Positions 11,058 through 22,309 are shown, numbered from the stretch's first letter. The stretch is DNA of 64,000 nucleotides from Pseudocercospora fijiensis CIRAD86 (GCF_000340215.1 NW_006921546.1:566788-630787), one strand, 5' to 3'. Made by a program: numbers and translations. Notes: generated from the sequence alone by a model not told the origin.

Positions 11058-12221
11058 TCAAGTATGCTCTCGTGTCTTTGGAACCCTGCACTCAGGTTGA
11101 GCGTCTTGTGATAAGATCCTTCGATACAGAGCAGGCCAATACTCATCCTCCGCCCACTTTGCCAACCGCCTGAGCGAAGCTCTTAGCTTCCAAAGCTTCG
11201 AGAGCGTACCAGTGCCTCCTGTTGGAGTTTTGAGGTCAATCACCGCGAACTCACTGCCATTTTTGCGAGCAACCACAATCACCATTTTCCACTAGTGCTG
11301 GAGCACGTAAATGATGGGATGAACAGCCATAATGCATGCTTTCCTTGCCTTGTGGAACGCCTTCCTCCAGACCCAGCATTGTCCGCAATCGTTGAAAGTG
11401 GGCATGTGCTGCCGCCATTTTCTGTCCTTGTCTCGATGGAGATCGCACATGGCATTGTGCGCAGAGCCGTGGCTCGGCTTTGGGTGATAGTCGACCTGTG
11501 ATATGGCTCCGTCTGTATCAATTGCGTGGTAGCTGTCAATTCGTCCCGGGTCGGTTTGATGTTGATAGTGTAGTCCACTAGTCGTGCTTCGGTAGTTTTG
11601 GCGCCTCGAGTCGGGAGGAACTCGAATACAGGGCGAACTTGGGTCCTGGAAACGAAATGTCAGCTCGGATCGACAATCAGCGTATGGGGAACAACAGGAC
11701 GGACACATTGAAGTAGGCGACTCTACTAGAATCCCTGGGGGCTACTCTTGATCAAGATTGGAGAGTGCGCTCCCGATTTCTAGGCTGATTCGGGCTGGCA
11801 GTATTCATCCAGCATCTGAGCGTCTTGCAAGATGTCGAGCAGGTCCCATGAATCTCGTTCGTCGCTGGGATGGGGGACTTCTGCTAGAACGAGCGAGGTC
11901 AGTCAACATGCCGCGCCGGATCTTCCTGCCAAGTTATGATTGTCAGCCATGTTGGATGTCAAGCTTGTTTGATACGACCAGTCACTCACCACAGCCGACT
12001 CCGGCACCACTCCAATACCGCCGGTGATGTCTCGAAGGTCACCTGCACTGAGGAGGTGCTGTGTCCTGGCGAATAAGGTGGAGGATGGGTGCATCAGCCA
12101 TGAGGAGATCCACCACATCCCTGACCGGGCTCTTGGAGCGGAAACTGCGCGTCGAGCTTCTGCTGGACTGGGAGACAACATCTGCTTGCAGCGGAGGGAT
12201 GTAGTTGAGGAACTTCTCCAT
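11058..12221 (-). pseudogene. PDDEXK_12-type nuclease-like gene, broken
   Basis: The family is a fungal PD-(D/E)XK-like group of unknown function, common in ascomycetes. Recognisable blocks in order: SKSPVRDVVDLLMADAPI (from the ATG at 12221), ITGGIGVVPESAVV, SWDLLDILQDAQML with a following ESA, FEFLPTRGAKTTEARLVDY, the hallmark ALRTMPCAISIETRTE, and a C-terminal helix block to TGA at 11058. Introns are visible: 11926-11989 (64 bp, GTGAGT with CTGAC and CAG) and an acceptor at 11646. Damage includes a frameshift near 12080, a TAG replacing the usually invariant Trp after ESA, two further TAGs, and a frame change after the SIETRTE block. It is certainly not translated whole. Confidence 0.75.
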
Positions 12222-12724
12222 CTACGTAGGCCGAGTCGCAGTCGCCGTGCTCCGTGATGTTCTCGCGTTAGTCTATGTCTTCTCTTGAAGTATACATTCC
12301 AGACCATCATCGTCGACGTCGACCTCTTTGCTATTGTCGCAGACGGAGACGGGGCGTTGAGCGAGGGCGGCTACGTGATGGCACGCTTTGTACATGTTTA
12401 TGTTCATGTTCGTTATAATCAGATGGCGTTGGCGCTGGCGCTGTTATCAAAGGCTTTCTTTGCCTTTCTTGGGCTTTTGCGCCCATCACTCCTCCCATCA
12501 TCGTTCGCCATGCTCCTCTTTGCGATTCATCGTGGCTCTGAGCCCGAGCCGCTGGCGCTTCGTCTTGGTCTTCGTTGTGGATCAGAGGACGTCGTCGTGG
12601 TGACTGTAAAAGTCGCGTCTTCGCGGTGCTGGGGCCTCGGGAGGTCGATTCTCGATATCGTCGAGCCAGACAGGTACATTCAACATTATCAAAGGCGGCG
12701 ACGACGGTGGTGATGGTGACCGGT

Positions 12725-12838
12725 TTTGCGCAAGCTTTTAATCAATCTCCCCCGCGCTTGAGCGGCATTTCAATCAACTCCAATCAATCTCACCACATTC
12801 AAGCGGCATTCTGATCAATTCTGATTATCCCGCGCAGA
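12725..12838 (-). repeat. GATC-motif repeat, left copy (minus orientation)
   Basis: The sequence carries GCGCAAGCTTTTAATCAAT, a CCCCCGCGCTTGAG block and several AATCAA or GATCAA cores. Read on the minus strand it aligns over about 65 bp with the plus-strand repeat at 16.33-16.44 kb. Several GATC cores appear here as AATC, as expected from G-to-A change. Confidence 0.6.
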
Positions 12839-12846
12839 CTCTCAAT

Positions 12847-13023
12847 CTAGGAAGATGCCACGCATAGTACTTCGCCGGCCATCGAGATCAAGTTGCAGCA
12901 AAGCCTCGAGGTGGTTTCGTCGAGTGTATGATTGATGTCAAAAGAAGCGCAGAGGCAATGGTGAAGCCAGTCCAGCTCATGCAAAATTTCAGCCAAACTT
13001 TTCTCCATCTCCTCGTACATCAT
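12847..13023 (-). CDS. small acidic helical protein fragment
   Basis: A frame with two adjacent ATG codons (13023 and 13020) encodes about 58 residues rich in Glu, Leu and Cys (EEMEKSLAEILHELDWLHHC) and ends at TAG just inside the left GATC repeat. Coding-like text upstream on the same strand is in another frame, so it may be the last exon of a longer gene. It lies in the same repeat-flanked block as the 843-aa gene and on the same strand. No family recognised. Confidence 0.35.
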   Translation of the reverse strand: MMYEEMEKSLAEILHELDWLHHCLCASFDINHTLDETTSRLCCNLISMAGEVLCVASS

Positions 13024-13640
13024 ATCTGCCGCTGGTCTCGTATACAATCCTCGACTTCAAAGCTCAGTAAAGAGGCATCAATAGCCCTAGCGTTCTACAG
13101 CTTTTGAGCTTGGCAAGTTGTCCCAAGAAGGATCAAGAAATTGTATCAGTATTGATAGACGCTGTTACCTACCGAATGTTTGGTATCGAGTAACACGAAG
13201 TCGTCGGCGATGGCATGGTTTGGTAGTGCAGATTCTATTGCTACGCGAACGGCCACCATCGTTGCTGTGCATGTCCGTTCATGTCAGTTATGCTTCGTAC
13301 AATGTTGAGGGCCATGGAAAGTGGAAGCTAAGAGGCTAAGAATTGAAGAAGTGACGAAGCAGGACTTGATCAAGACCGGCCTGGGAGTTTGAAAATGTAA
13401 GCAAGATAAAACGTATCGAAAACATTACAGATTGTAGACATTGCTGTTATTACACATTGCTCGCATATAGCAATGCCGACACTTGTGGCGGCCAATCTCA
13501 CTACGAACTCCATGTCCGCTATCCATTGCCACCTCGTGTCGCGGTATCTTACAACCATCTGATCGTTGCATCGTTAATCATTGTGATATGCGGTTTAAAA
13601 ACGCTGCTGCAGCCCATGCGCTTCCATTGTTGCTCTTGGA
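13024..13640. other. spacer, no supported gene
   Basis: Sequence between the small frame and the stop of the large gene. Some minus-strand text near 13040-13090 looks coding but cannot be placed in a gene. It probably includes the 3' untranslated region of the large gene. Confidence 0.35.
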
Positions 13641-16172
13641 TCAATCATCCTCCGCTCTCGGAATCATCGACGCCAGTAAGCTCTGCGCGTTCCGTAGAGA
13701 AGTGTGCACCTTCTTCTTGCTCCGCTCTGCCGCGCTCTTCTTGATGTCGGCTTCTTGGATGCTCATGGCAATCCAGGAAGTCAAGTTCTCCAGCCTCTTG
13801 CGTCGATCTTCACCTAGACTTGCCGCCTTTTGCTGTTTCAATCTGACGAGGTTCTGCTGGTATCCAGAAGCCTCTGAATCATCGGCATCGCAAAGCGCCA
13901 GCAATTTCTCAAGTGTCGCAATACGTTCGTCAAGGCGGTCCGTTTTGGCTTGAGCAGGTGCAGAGTCGATACAAGCAGCGGATGATGTCGCGCATTCGCG
14001 GATGAGACGCAGTTGGCTAAGGTACTTGTCCAGTATCTCTCCTTGGAGTTCGCAGGCAGCGAGCCTGTTGCTGTACTTCTCGACACATGCTGTGAGGAGG
14101 TCGCCGTGGTAGTCGTTCTGCATTTCAAGCGCAGGCAGTTGTGGCAACACCGGCAGCTCGACAGCCCTCCTGACTTCCGACACCCGAACATGCTCCTCAC
14201 TGGCGGCAGCTAGAGCACTTTCCCAGGCAAAGAGCGAGACACGGCTCGGCAGCTCCGTATCCGTCATAAGACAGGTGGCAGCAGCCAAGGAGCTGATGAA
14301 GCCATCATCCTCGTGAGGGTCCAGGTCTACAATTTCGTGTAGGAACGACTCTTGTCGGAGCTCAATGTTCCGTTCTCCTTCTCTATGGCCGAGCACAGCT
14401 ACCAGCGCGGTGCGTGCATAGTCGAGCGTGATGGCGGTAGTGGCAGGAGGCGGCTCGCGGGCCCTCGGAGAGGTGAGAAGGGTGAAGGAGGTACGCTCGC
14501 GGTCGCAGGCTCGCGCCAGTACCCAGCCTGAATCGAGCTCACTAGGCGACGGATTACTGGGAGGCTGTGGTGCGAGAAGCGCCAGGAACAGCGGAGGAGT
14601 CGAGGTAGTGGTTACCGCGGTAGAGGAGATGGCGACGGCGGCAGCATGAGATTGCAAGGTGACGGCAACGCTGCTGGTGCTGGCGAAGTGTGACAGAAAT
14701 ACGCGGGCAGCTGCTAGGCGGTTCGCGTCGCTCATCTTTGGCGGCGACGGCGACGACTTCCAGTTGAGCAGACGGCGCTTTTTGGAGGCGGGACTCTTTA
14801 ACGGCGAGTGTACCATTACTGAGAGTTGGAAGAGGGGTTCGTCGTTGTCAGTCTGAATGTGCGTGTGAGTTGAATGGCGGCTGGGAGAGCTCGGAATCTT
14901 GAAGCTCGGCAAGGGTGAGGCGTGTTCACGCGTTTCGCCAAGTCCAACCCCTCCTCCTTGATCAAGTCCTTGATCAAATCCATCATCAAATCCTGCATCA
15001 AATCCCGCATCTGTATGATCAAAATTGATCTCTGCATCAACATCACTACCTGCGCGTGCCTGCTCGATGTCCACCTCCGATTCATCGTCGATGCTATTGC
15101 CCTCACTTCTACCCTCATCTTGGTCGGCATCCTCTAGCGAGTTCTTAGGGCCTCCTTGTGTTGGTGTCGCATTGTCTCCATCTGCTTCGGCGCCGGCTGG
15201 CAGTGACGGTGCCGCTTCTTCTGATCTTTTGCGTGCACCACTACCACCATCTTTGTTGCTATCTTGTAGCGAGTTCTCATAGCCTCCTTGTGATGTCGTA
15301 GCATTCTCTCCACCTCCTTCGCCGGCGGCTGGCAGTGACGGTGTCGCTTCTTTTGATCCTCTCCGCTCACTTCCACCTACGTCTTGGTCGCCATTTTCTA
15401 GCGGGGATGCTTCATTCTCAGGGCCTCCTTGTGATGCTATCGCATTCTCTCCGTCTCCTTTACCGCCGTCCGGCAGTGGCGGTGTCGCTTCTTTCCGCTT
15501 ACCTTTCTTCCTGTTCGTCTGAATCGGTCGCTGCACAAAGCCGAGCTCCTCCTCTGCGATCGCTCTTGCGACCTTGCAGTCTGATGGCTGCCACTCGAGA
15601 TCTATGCTCGTGCCGTTCGTACGTTGACCAGCCTGACGCCGCGACTGCGCTCGTTTTAGAAGCTCGAGGGCCTGCTCCCACGCGAGAAATTGATCTAAGA
15701 AGAGACTATGACGCATTTCTGCCAGTTCACGCAGCTCGCGCAGAAAGGTCCTCGTCAGCCCACTCGCTCCGAAATGCAGGTAGAGGTTGTATCCGTGAAG
15801 TTCTTTGCACCAGAGAAACGTGTCCTTCTGGACCAGTTGAACCTGCGTTCTGAGATTGCGCTCAGTCACACCCGTATTGTTGTAGATAGCATCAAAGATC
15901 TGGTGCACTTCTCCCATCAGAAGACCGAACCTTGGCCGTGTTGATACCGCATTCTTGTCCAAGTTTCGGAACATATCAAGTGCCCGCTTCGGATCGCTGT
16001 TCGCCGTCTGGAGGATCTTTTCGATGATCATGTCATCGGGGTTGTCGCATTGCGTGTCGTTCGAGGCTGTCCCTTCTCCTTGTATTCCTTGCTTGTCTGG
16101 AGCAAGTTTTGGTCTCGGTTTTGCTGTAGGTCGACCTTGAGCTATGCAGCCACTCTTCCGTGTTCTGGCCAT
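13641..16172 (-). CDS. 843-aa paralog A: N-domain, acidic repeats, C48-like core, coiled coil
   Basis: The start is the first ATG of the open frame (MARTRKSGC); upstream in-frame codons contain no ATG. Residues 117-200 form a conserved domain (HFGASGLTRTFLRELRELAE, then LEWQPSDC) shared with the gene at 51.8-54.5 kb. Residues 228-360 hold three degenerate repeats of about 45 residues (ATPSLPA...SQGG), followed by an acidic and FDxGFD stretch, and a basic KKRRLLNWK near 464 suggests nuclear entry. Residues 480-655 are the second conserved block; SGWVLARACDRERTSFTLL and DDGFISSLAAATCLMT resemble the strands and helix of a C48/Ulp1 protease, but the catalytic His and Cys are absent. Residues 735-835 form a coiled coil. 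Function unknown. The upstream region carries the inverted GATC repeats. Confidence 0.85.
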   Translation of the reverse strand: MARTRKSGCIAQGRPTAKPRPKLAPDKQGIQGEGTASNDTQCDNPDDMIIEKILQTANSDPKRALDMFRNLDKNAVSTRPRFGLLMGEVHQIFDAIYNNTGVTERNLRTQVQLVQKDTFLWCKELHGYNLYLHFGASGLTRTFLRELRELAEMRHSLFLDQFLAWEQALELLKRAQSRRQAGQRTNGTSIDLEWQPSDCKVARAIAEEELGFVQRPIQTNRKKGKRKEATPPLPDGGKGDGENAIASQGGPENEASPLENGDQDVGGSERRGSKEATPSLPAAGEGGGENATTSQGGYENSLQDSNKDGGSGARKRSEEAAPSLPAGAEADGDNATPTQGGPKNSLEDADQDEGRSEGNSIDDESEVDIEQARAGSDVDAEINFDHTDAGFDAGFDDGFDQGLDQGGGVGLGETREHASPLPSFKIPSSPSRHSTHTHIQTDNDEPLFQLSVMVHSPLKSPASKKRRLLNWKSSPSPPKMSDANRLAAARVFLSHFASTSSVAVTLQSHAAAVAISSTAVTTTSTPPLFLALLAPQPPSNPSPSELDSGWVLARACDRERTSFTLLTSPRAREPPPATTAITLDYARTALVAVLGHREGERNIELRQESFLHEIVDLDPHEDDGFISSLAAATCLMTDTELPSRVSLFAWESALAAASEEHVRVSEVRRAVELPVLPQLPALEMQNDYHGDLLTACVEKYSNRLAACELQGEILDKYLSQLRLIRECATSSAACIDSAPAQAKTDRLDERIATLEKLLALCDADDSEASGYQQNLVRLKQQKAASLGEDRRKRLENLTSWIAMSIQEADIKKSAAERSKKKVHTSLRNAQSLLASMIPRAEDD
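15134..15500. repeat. in-gene tandem repeat, about 132 bp, 3 copies
   Basis: The phrase TAGCGAGTTCT or a variant, followed by GGCCTCCTTGT, recurs near 15135, 15270 and 15399. The period of 130-135 bp is close to a multiple of three and encodes the repeated acidic linker of the 843-aa protein. Confidence 0.75.
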
Positions 16173-16327
16173 CGCGCACGCACACCTAACGTGTTGGGAG
16201 GTAGTTCTAGGAGGTAGCACGCATGCATCGACTATGAGACTCGGCTGTATGATGCGGAGGAAGCCTGAGAGATGGGACCTATCACGGAAAGTGGTGTTGT
16301 TGTTCGCGCCTCGAGGAAGTCTGGGGA

Positions 16328-16440
16328 AATTGATCAAAATTGATGGGGCGGTAATCAGAGTGCGGGGGATCTGATCAAAAGCGCGCGCTCACATCCGCCG
16401 GCGATTGAAGCTCCGACCGATCAATTCTGATCAATTGCGC
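16328..16440 (+). repeat. GATC-motif repeat, right copy (plus orientation)
   Basis: It contains AAATTGATCAAAATTGAT, then GTGCGGGGGATCTGATCAAA with AGCGCGCGC, then GATCAATTCTGATCAATTG. The block GTGCGGGG..TTGATCAAAAGCG is the same as in the array at 47.1-47.7 kb. Relative to the copy at 12.73 kb it is inverted. It lies about 160-270 bp upstream of the ATG of the 843-aa gene. Confidence 0.8.
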
Positions 16441-16449
16441 GCTGGTTGT

Positions 16450-19400
16450 CTGGGGCTCTGTCGCATGCACCAGTCAAAACTTCTGAAGCAAGTTGTTAAC
16501 AGATTGGCAAAAGATCAAGTTTGTGGCAAGAAAAGGCTTTCTTGTGTCTACGCCCAAACACCGGTCTCTGGTCTTTGTGCGCTTAAAATGCTTATGAGAG
16601 TGCCAATGCGGTCACGTCCAGGATGACATTGCGACGCAGGCCACCACGCCCTCTTTGCCTTGCCACGCGCCGTGAAGCGATTGCATCAGCGCGATTTCTC
16701 GTCTCACGGCCACAGCTCAAAGGATTGGAACGGATCACAAGCTCGCCTTGCACCAGATATGTGCGCAATCAGTGGTTGAAAGCCATCTCGCACATCTCTG
16801 GGAGTGCTACCCGTAGCTTTACCGGGACTTTGCGAACGCTTAAGATCTTGCCGGGCAGGAGAAAGAGATGGTATAAGGAAGGATGTTGAAGAGCACCGTC
16901 CGGCCGAGTACCACGATTCGGCCGCCTTTATTGAGACATCTTGGCTGCGTTGAAGGAAGGCTGGGCACCAAATGCATGCCCGAAAACCTGTGATACTGCC
17001 GACAGTGGGGCTCAACAGCTGCTGTTTCTCAAAGTTGGGCCTCAGGATGCTTGAGTAGACGGAGGCGAGCCGATAACAATATGGTCATACTGCAGCTCCA
17101 GGAGGCATGGGCAAGATCATTACCGTACGCGTACCTCGAAGCAGTGCTCAATTTGCCCCGCAACTCATCCGTACAGAACTAGGTTGTACTATTATCGAAT
17201 CATCGATTAGACATGGCAGGCGTAGCAGAACAATGTACTCATAATGAGCTGTGTGCTAATACGTAACATAAGCTAGAGGACTTGAAAAGCGAGTCTGGAA
17301 GATTCCGAGATGTAGAGACCGAGACTGTCTGCAGATCCGCCGAAACCACTGTACGACTATCTAGGAAAGACTTACTGCCTGGCTAACCAAATGTGCGTAC
17401 CGTGGCATTGCCTACAATGCACGGCTGAAGCCTTCCTTTGGAGCCCTGCTTGCCTAACACTAGCCTATAGGCATTGCAAAGTAACAATTGGTCATGTCTG
17501 ATGATTTGCTACGAGGGAATGGAATATGCTAGGGAGAGCGAGGATCGACATTCTACGTAGAAACAGCAATACGCAGCCAGATCGAGGTTGACTTTCCCGC
17601 CGGAGATAGTTGAGCGTAGGCGGGAATCTGTAAGCTTGCGAGGTGCTACGATTTGGAGTTATAGCGTTGAAGAGACGATGGCGTCTAGGCCATTGTGTAC
17701 GAAAACGTATCGGCAATTTTGACGACTATTGCCCTCGTCTGCGTTACCTTAAAGGAAAAGGAACTCGCTCAAGCTCCTTATGCATTGATCAGCAACCTCA
17801 CTTGCGAGTGGCATTAAGATCGGTCCCGGGGCCGAATTTGCTAGAATTGGTTGATGATGAAATAGTCAGTAGTTCTCAGCTACCGCGCTCTACAACGTCG
17901 CGCGACGGCTTCGAGGTTTTTGGAAACACAAAGCATTCTAGAGCATACGGCATCTAGGAGCGAGTCTTGGTAAGTGAGCACAACACGTGGATAAACACCA
18001 CTAAGCGATAGGCGTACATAGTCAAGCTTGCTGCAAGCGATAGACCTCGTTCCTTATCCTTATAGATACGAGGAGGGAGACGTCAAATTATGACTGAGCG
18101 AGCGTGGGATCTGAAGGTACGACATGGCTAAGGCAGGGAATGGCATCTTACCTTATGCATCAATAGGGCAGCAAGAAACAAGGCCTGCTCTTCACCAACG
18201 ACGCTGCCTGCTAAACTATACTTCAAGCCTCCTCCGAACTCCAAGTCAGACCTGCTATGCTATCCTACTCCATAACTTCGAATGCCGGTCAAAAAAGACA
18301 AAACACTTCTACCGACGGTACCAACATAAAGCAGCTTCACAAAGCTGCTTGCCGCCTAGTCTACGGAGCATGATACCAACTGTCGAAAGCCCGTTCATCC
18401 CGGATACACAACTATCGGACACAAGCTTGCTACACTATGCCTACTACTAATTCTCAATCTCTTCCTCATCCTTTCTATCTACCTGTTTTATCTATATTTA
18501 TTATCCACATTTTCTATCTACCTTTTTCGTCTACCTTTTCTATCTACCTCTTTCATCCACCTTTCTTCTCCTTCTCCTGCTTCATCTTTCTTAAAGATCC
18601 CAAATCCCTACTCCTACCTAAACTCCCTCCTCCAATGCCTCTTACACACGCCTCGGCAACTAAGGATCTCCCACTTCCGCCCTAGAGGTTGCGCAAAAAG
18701 GGCAGGAAGAGTGTTAGGGGCGAGGTATGGAATTGCCGAGGAGGTTTGTGAGGTTTTAGAGCAGCAGGAGGAGGAGTGAAAAAGGGTCGGTAAGGAGATG
18801 GGACGGCATAAGGAAGGGGAGTTAATAAATTACTATGTGGATGTGGATATGTGCGCGTACAGATGATCCTAACGTTATCGATCTTAGAATGAGTAGTGGC
18901 GCAGGTTATCGATGGCCTTTAGGGGGTTACTTTTGTATTCTTACGCAACATCGTGGACCTGTCTACGACGCGGGAAGGAGACAGGTTTCGGTGGTATGCA
19001 CATCTCTGTTTCTGTATTGTTGTACAGTACCGTGAAAGTCTACTACGCGAGAAGGAGACAGGTAGTCGTCGCGTATGACTTCTACGCTGCTTGCGTTGCT
19101 CTAAAATTGATCCTTCACCGACCTTGCGAATATGTCTCTTGTCTCTTGTCTCTTCCGCTTCGCTTGACTTTCTCCCGGTGCTTCCTACTCTTTACTGTCT
19201 CTTCCACTCCGCTTCGCCTTCTCCCAGTGCCTCCCACTCTTTACTAGCGAGTCTCCTTTCCGCTTTGGCTGCTAAGAGCGAGCTGATTCCGTGCTGGCAT
19301 CCTGGATCGGAAGATCGCTTCGCGTTTGCGGTCTGTACGGCTGCCGGCGAGAGTCAAGGTGGTGTGGGAGGTTCTGGGAGGTTCTGGGAGAAGTCATGGA

Positions 19401-19500
19401 TGAGACAATGGCACACTCACACTTGCCGCATGTGAAGGATAGCAAGAGTGAAGAGGGAAATGTGACAGAGATTGTGGAAGACGTCAAGCCATGTCAGCGA
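16450..19500. other. gene-poor stretch with pyrimidine-rich tract
   Basis: No long frame with a recognisable motif is present. Frames at 16623-16889 (+), 17643-17957 (+) and 18124-18450 (+) are open but unsupported. A T/C-rich block at about 18455-18600 repeats TCTATCTACCT-like phrases, and A/T content seems higher than elsewhere. The block may hold an old transposon, but I can name none. Confidence 0.35.
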
Positions 19501-19529
19501 GGTGGCCGAGCCGGGCGCGAAGACGTGAT

Positions 19530-19910
19530 GGTGTTGTCGGATCTGGTCCCTCGAGCGCGACGATGACTTTGCGGATCCCACCGAAGAATGGTTTGAGTAT
19601 GGGCATGGGTTGTTCAGTAAGCACGAACGTGTCCGAAGAATGTCTTGGGAGGCAGAATGGACAAGCACAAAGCGAGTGAGAGCAAAGGGCGGAGAGGATG
19701 ATCGGACGATTGGCCAGCTAAGCGAGTGGTCGGTGCACTGAGACTGGACTCGCCTCGCCGACGCCAACAGCTTCGTACTACTCAACTACTCTCCTCCACC
19801 TCCTCCACCTCCTCCGCCATACACAGCCAGCACATGCAGTGCCAGTTGCAGAGGCAGAGGCAGAGGCGGACCGCTTCCATGTCGACTTCTCCCAATGTCG
19901 ACAGCATCGC
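19530..19910 (+). pseudogene. charged fragment followed by poly-Pro
   Basis: The plus-strand frame gives DDDFADPTEEWFEYGHGLFS and continues as charged text to a TGA at about 19739, after which it stays open into a run of nine prolines near 19795-19820. No initiator ATG lies before it, so it is an exon or a relic. The TGA stands where the short related sequence at 36.0 kb has CGA. No family recognised. Confidence 0.3.
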
Positions 19911-20341
19911 CATAGACGATTGAATCTTGTGGAGGAGCCGGCCAAGAATACAGTACGGCAACCCAGTCACTACATCGGCCTCCGTCTCATTTCACATCGA
20001 AATGGCGTCGTCCGCGCACACACCCGACAAGGCAACATGCATGCGGCCCATGCTACCGTTACGCTGCCCCGTCATGCTGGAAGCAAGGAGGCGACTCATG
20101 CTGAAACGAAGGAGACAATTCATGCGAGAAGCAAGTAATGCGGGCACCAAAGAAATACTTCATGCTGGAAGCAAGGAGATTTCCCCTCAATCGCTACCTT
20201 CGTCTACTCAATCTTGTCGGCTCGTGAAGATAAGGAGAACGGTGCGCGCCAGCACGAGACATCAACGTGAGCAAACCACGCCATACGCATCTTCGTCCCG
20301 TCCCTACGACAGCCAACCTCATTGCCACGCATTCCAAGAAA

Positions 20342-20593
20342 ATGGCCATCAACTCAACTGCACCTCCACCTACTACGACTGCTCCCGTCCGGTCGACTTC
20401 AGCCATTCCCATCCCGACTCGGGACATTCTGCCCATCAGGCAGCCAACGCCCACTGGGCCGATCAAGATCACTAGCGTGGCGAGCGCTTCATCTTCCATC
20501 ACGAGGACCAAGTGTAAAATGAACAATCCGGCGTCTCCGAAATTCTGGGCCTGCATGTGCTCGAGTTGTCATCCGAGCGGCTGTGTTTGGTAG
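20342..20593 (+). CDS. small Thr/Pro-rich protein with Cys tail
   Basis: ATG at 20342 opens 83 codons. The product is rich in Thr, Pro, Ser and Ile, then ends with a cysteine-rich tail (FWACMCSSCHPSGCVW). The same frame is open upstream to about 20267 without ATG. Text just before it (20080-20170) contains repeats of HAGSKE/HAETKE in two frames, which may be a decayed part of the same gene. No family recognised. Confidence 0.35.
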   Translation: MAINSTAPPPTTTAPVRSTSAIPIPTRDILPIRQPTPTGPIKITSVASASSSITRTKCKMNNPASPKFWACMCSSCHPSGCVW

Positions 20594-20849
20594 ACGTCAC
20601 TTGGGTGCTTGTGTGCGTATGCGCGTGTGCGGGAGTGGTGGAGGAGGAAGTCTCGGGTTTGTTCGATGCTATGTGATACGTGATGACGCGAACGGCGGTG
20701 GGCATGACGGCTGTGAGGCAGTTTGAATTCTTTTCTTGTTTGGACAGCGTACGAACTGCTTTCGCCCCTTCGCCCTCGTCTCTGGATATGACGGCACTTT
20801 ACCTGGCAACTTACTGTAAGAGGATTGCGGTAATCATGGGAATGCATTC

Positions 20850-21226
20850 AAGAACGGTCCGCCGAGATACCTCGAACGACTTCACAACCTTGACGACACG
20901 CCATTCCGATTCTCTGACGACGACTGGGCTCTGCGAGAACTTCACTAATGAAATTGGCAATGTTCGACATTTTGCATTCCAATTCTTCTCCATCCTGGTT
21001 GACTGGAACTTGCGGCCTATGCAAATTCATCGAGGGACTCCCGCCATCTCAGCCTCAGCCGTTCAGCGATGCTGAGGCTTCTCGCAGCTGGGGCTTCTCG
21101 CAGCGAGAGGACATGCTCTGGTTACGGCGTCAAAGCACAACGCAATCCAGCGGGACAATGAGGGACGATGAGTTCGAATTCTTTGCAGTCGATGATATGC
21201 ATGCATACTGTTGGACAAGCTGGTAG
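20850..21226 (+). other. possible exons of a Cys-containing protein
   Basis: One frame ends with DDTPFRFSDDDWALRELH at about 20973. A second, from the ATG at 20948, contains a CGLCKFIEGLPP stretch and runs to 21226. They overlap and would need an intron or frameshift to join. The opposite strand is also open. Unknown function. Confidence 0.25.
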
Positions 21227-21443
21227 CTGCGCGATAACAAATGTCAATGGCAATGTCTTGTGTCAGCTGTGCGATTCTCTGATGCCGAGACACTAGATGT
21301 TCGGGGGGTCGAATCTATTGAAAGTGTACCATCCAACTTGATGCGCTTCATCGATACGCTGCGGCAAAGTCGACGTCCAGCAGGTTTGTAACGCATGACG
21401 AATGCGACAACTTCCGCACTCACTTCCATCCGCCTCGCTTTTA

Positions 21444-21959
21444 TCAACACCGATGTGCATTGTTCCTCTCTACTCCTCCGTGAATAGACTGATGACGCTC
21501 TCCCTGGAGACCGTATCGAGAGCGATGGGCAATGGGGTGAGAGACGACAGGTACATTGCGGAGACTACGAGGCATACTGATCTGACGTCCAGAACGGCAG
21601 CTTACTACATCTTTTCGATACTGGGAGAAGTTGACGAAGTAGGTGGATGGAGTTGACGGCGTGTAGGCAGGATATACATCTCGACAACGCATGATCAACA
21701 CTTTCAACCCTACAGGTCGCAATTCATCACTGTCCAACCCCCATACCAGGTGCTTCCAAGGTCGCACTTGACCAGCCTACATAGCGACGCATCCATTGCC
21801 CTCAGCGGACTCCTCAGCAGGCTCATCGACCAACTCAAGCTCGGGCATCTGTGAAAGAACGCCCTCTCCCATCAAAAATCCTCCCAGATTCGCTACTGCA
21901 TCATGTCCAAGAACTTCAAAATCATCGGCACCGAAGCCGCTCGAGCTGGATCGCAGCAT
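21444..21959 (-). pseudogene. hypothetical acidic protein gene with one TAG
   Basis: ATG at 21959 starts an acidic, glycine-rich N-terminus (SGFGADDFEVLGHDAVANLG, then PELELVDEPAEE). A TAG at 21777-21779 interrupts, and the same frame stays open for another 110 codons to TGA at 21444. The stop may be a mutated Gln codon, or the real protein may end there at 60 residues. No family recognised. Confidence 0.35.
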
Positions 21960-22065
21960 CCATCCTTAACGGCAGGCAATCCCAACTCATCCAAAGAAGG
22001 TAGGTATGATCACTTTCCGCTTAGAACTCTGTTCCTTGGAACAAGTTTTTGACGGAAGGCGGAAG

Positions 22066-22084
22066 GGTAGGTAGGTAGGTAGAA
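22066..22084. repeat. GTAG microsatellite
   Basis: About four GTAG units in a row (GGGTAGGTAGGTAGGTAG). Confidence 0.8.
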
Positions 22085-22235
22085 AGGTACATGACTGTTT
22101 AAAGGAAAGTATACCATGCCAGCTTGGTTGCATTTGAAATTCACCTTCGACCGGTTCACTTGATGCTCGCGGCACTCTGAGTGCGCATCAATTGTGTGGA
22201 CGTTGACGACTGGGTGCTACCTGGTGTATGTGTTG

Positions 22236-22300
22236 GGTATATCAAGTTTGATCACATCAATTTTGATAATATTTTTCTTGATCAACAGCGTGCGGCATGC
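22236..22300 (+). repeat. isolated GATC-motif copy
   Basis: TTGATCACATCAATTTTGAT is followed by CTTGATCAACAGCGTGCGG, resembling one unit of the repeats at 16.3 and 47.1 kb. Spacing differs and it is degenerate. Confidence 0.45.
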
Positions 22301-22309
22301 TATCCCGTC

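Noticed and set aside
17000..19200. A degraded LINE or DNA transposon in the gene-poor stretch
   Set aside because: Composition hints at repeat-derived sequence, but no reverse transcriptase or transposase motif and no terminal repeat could be read.
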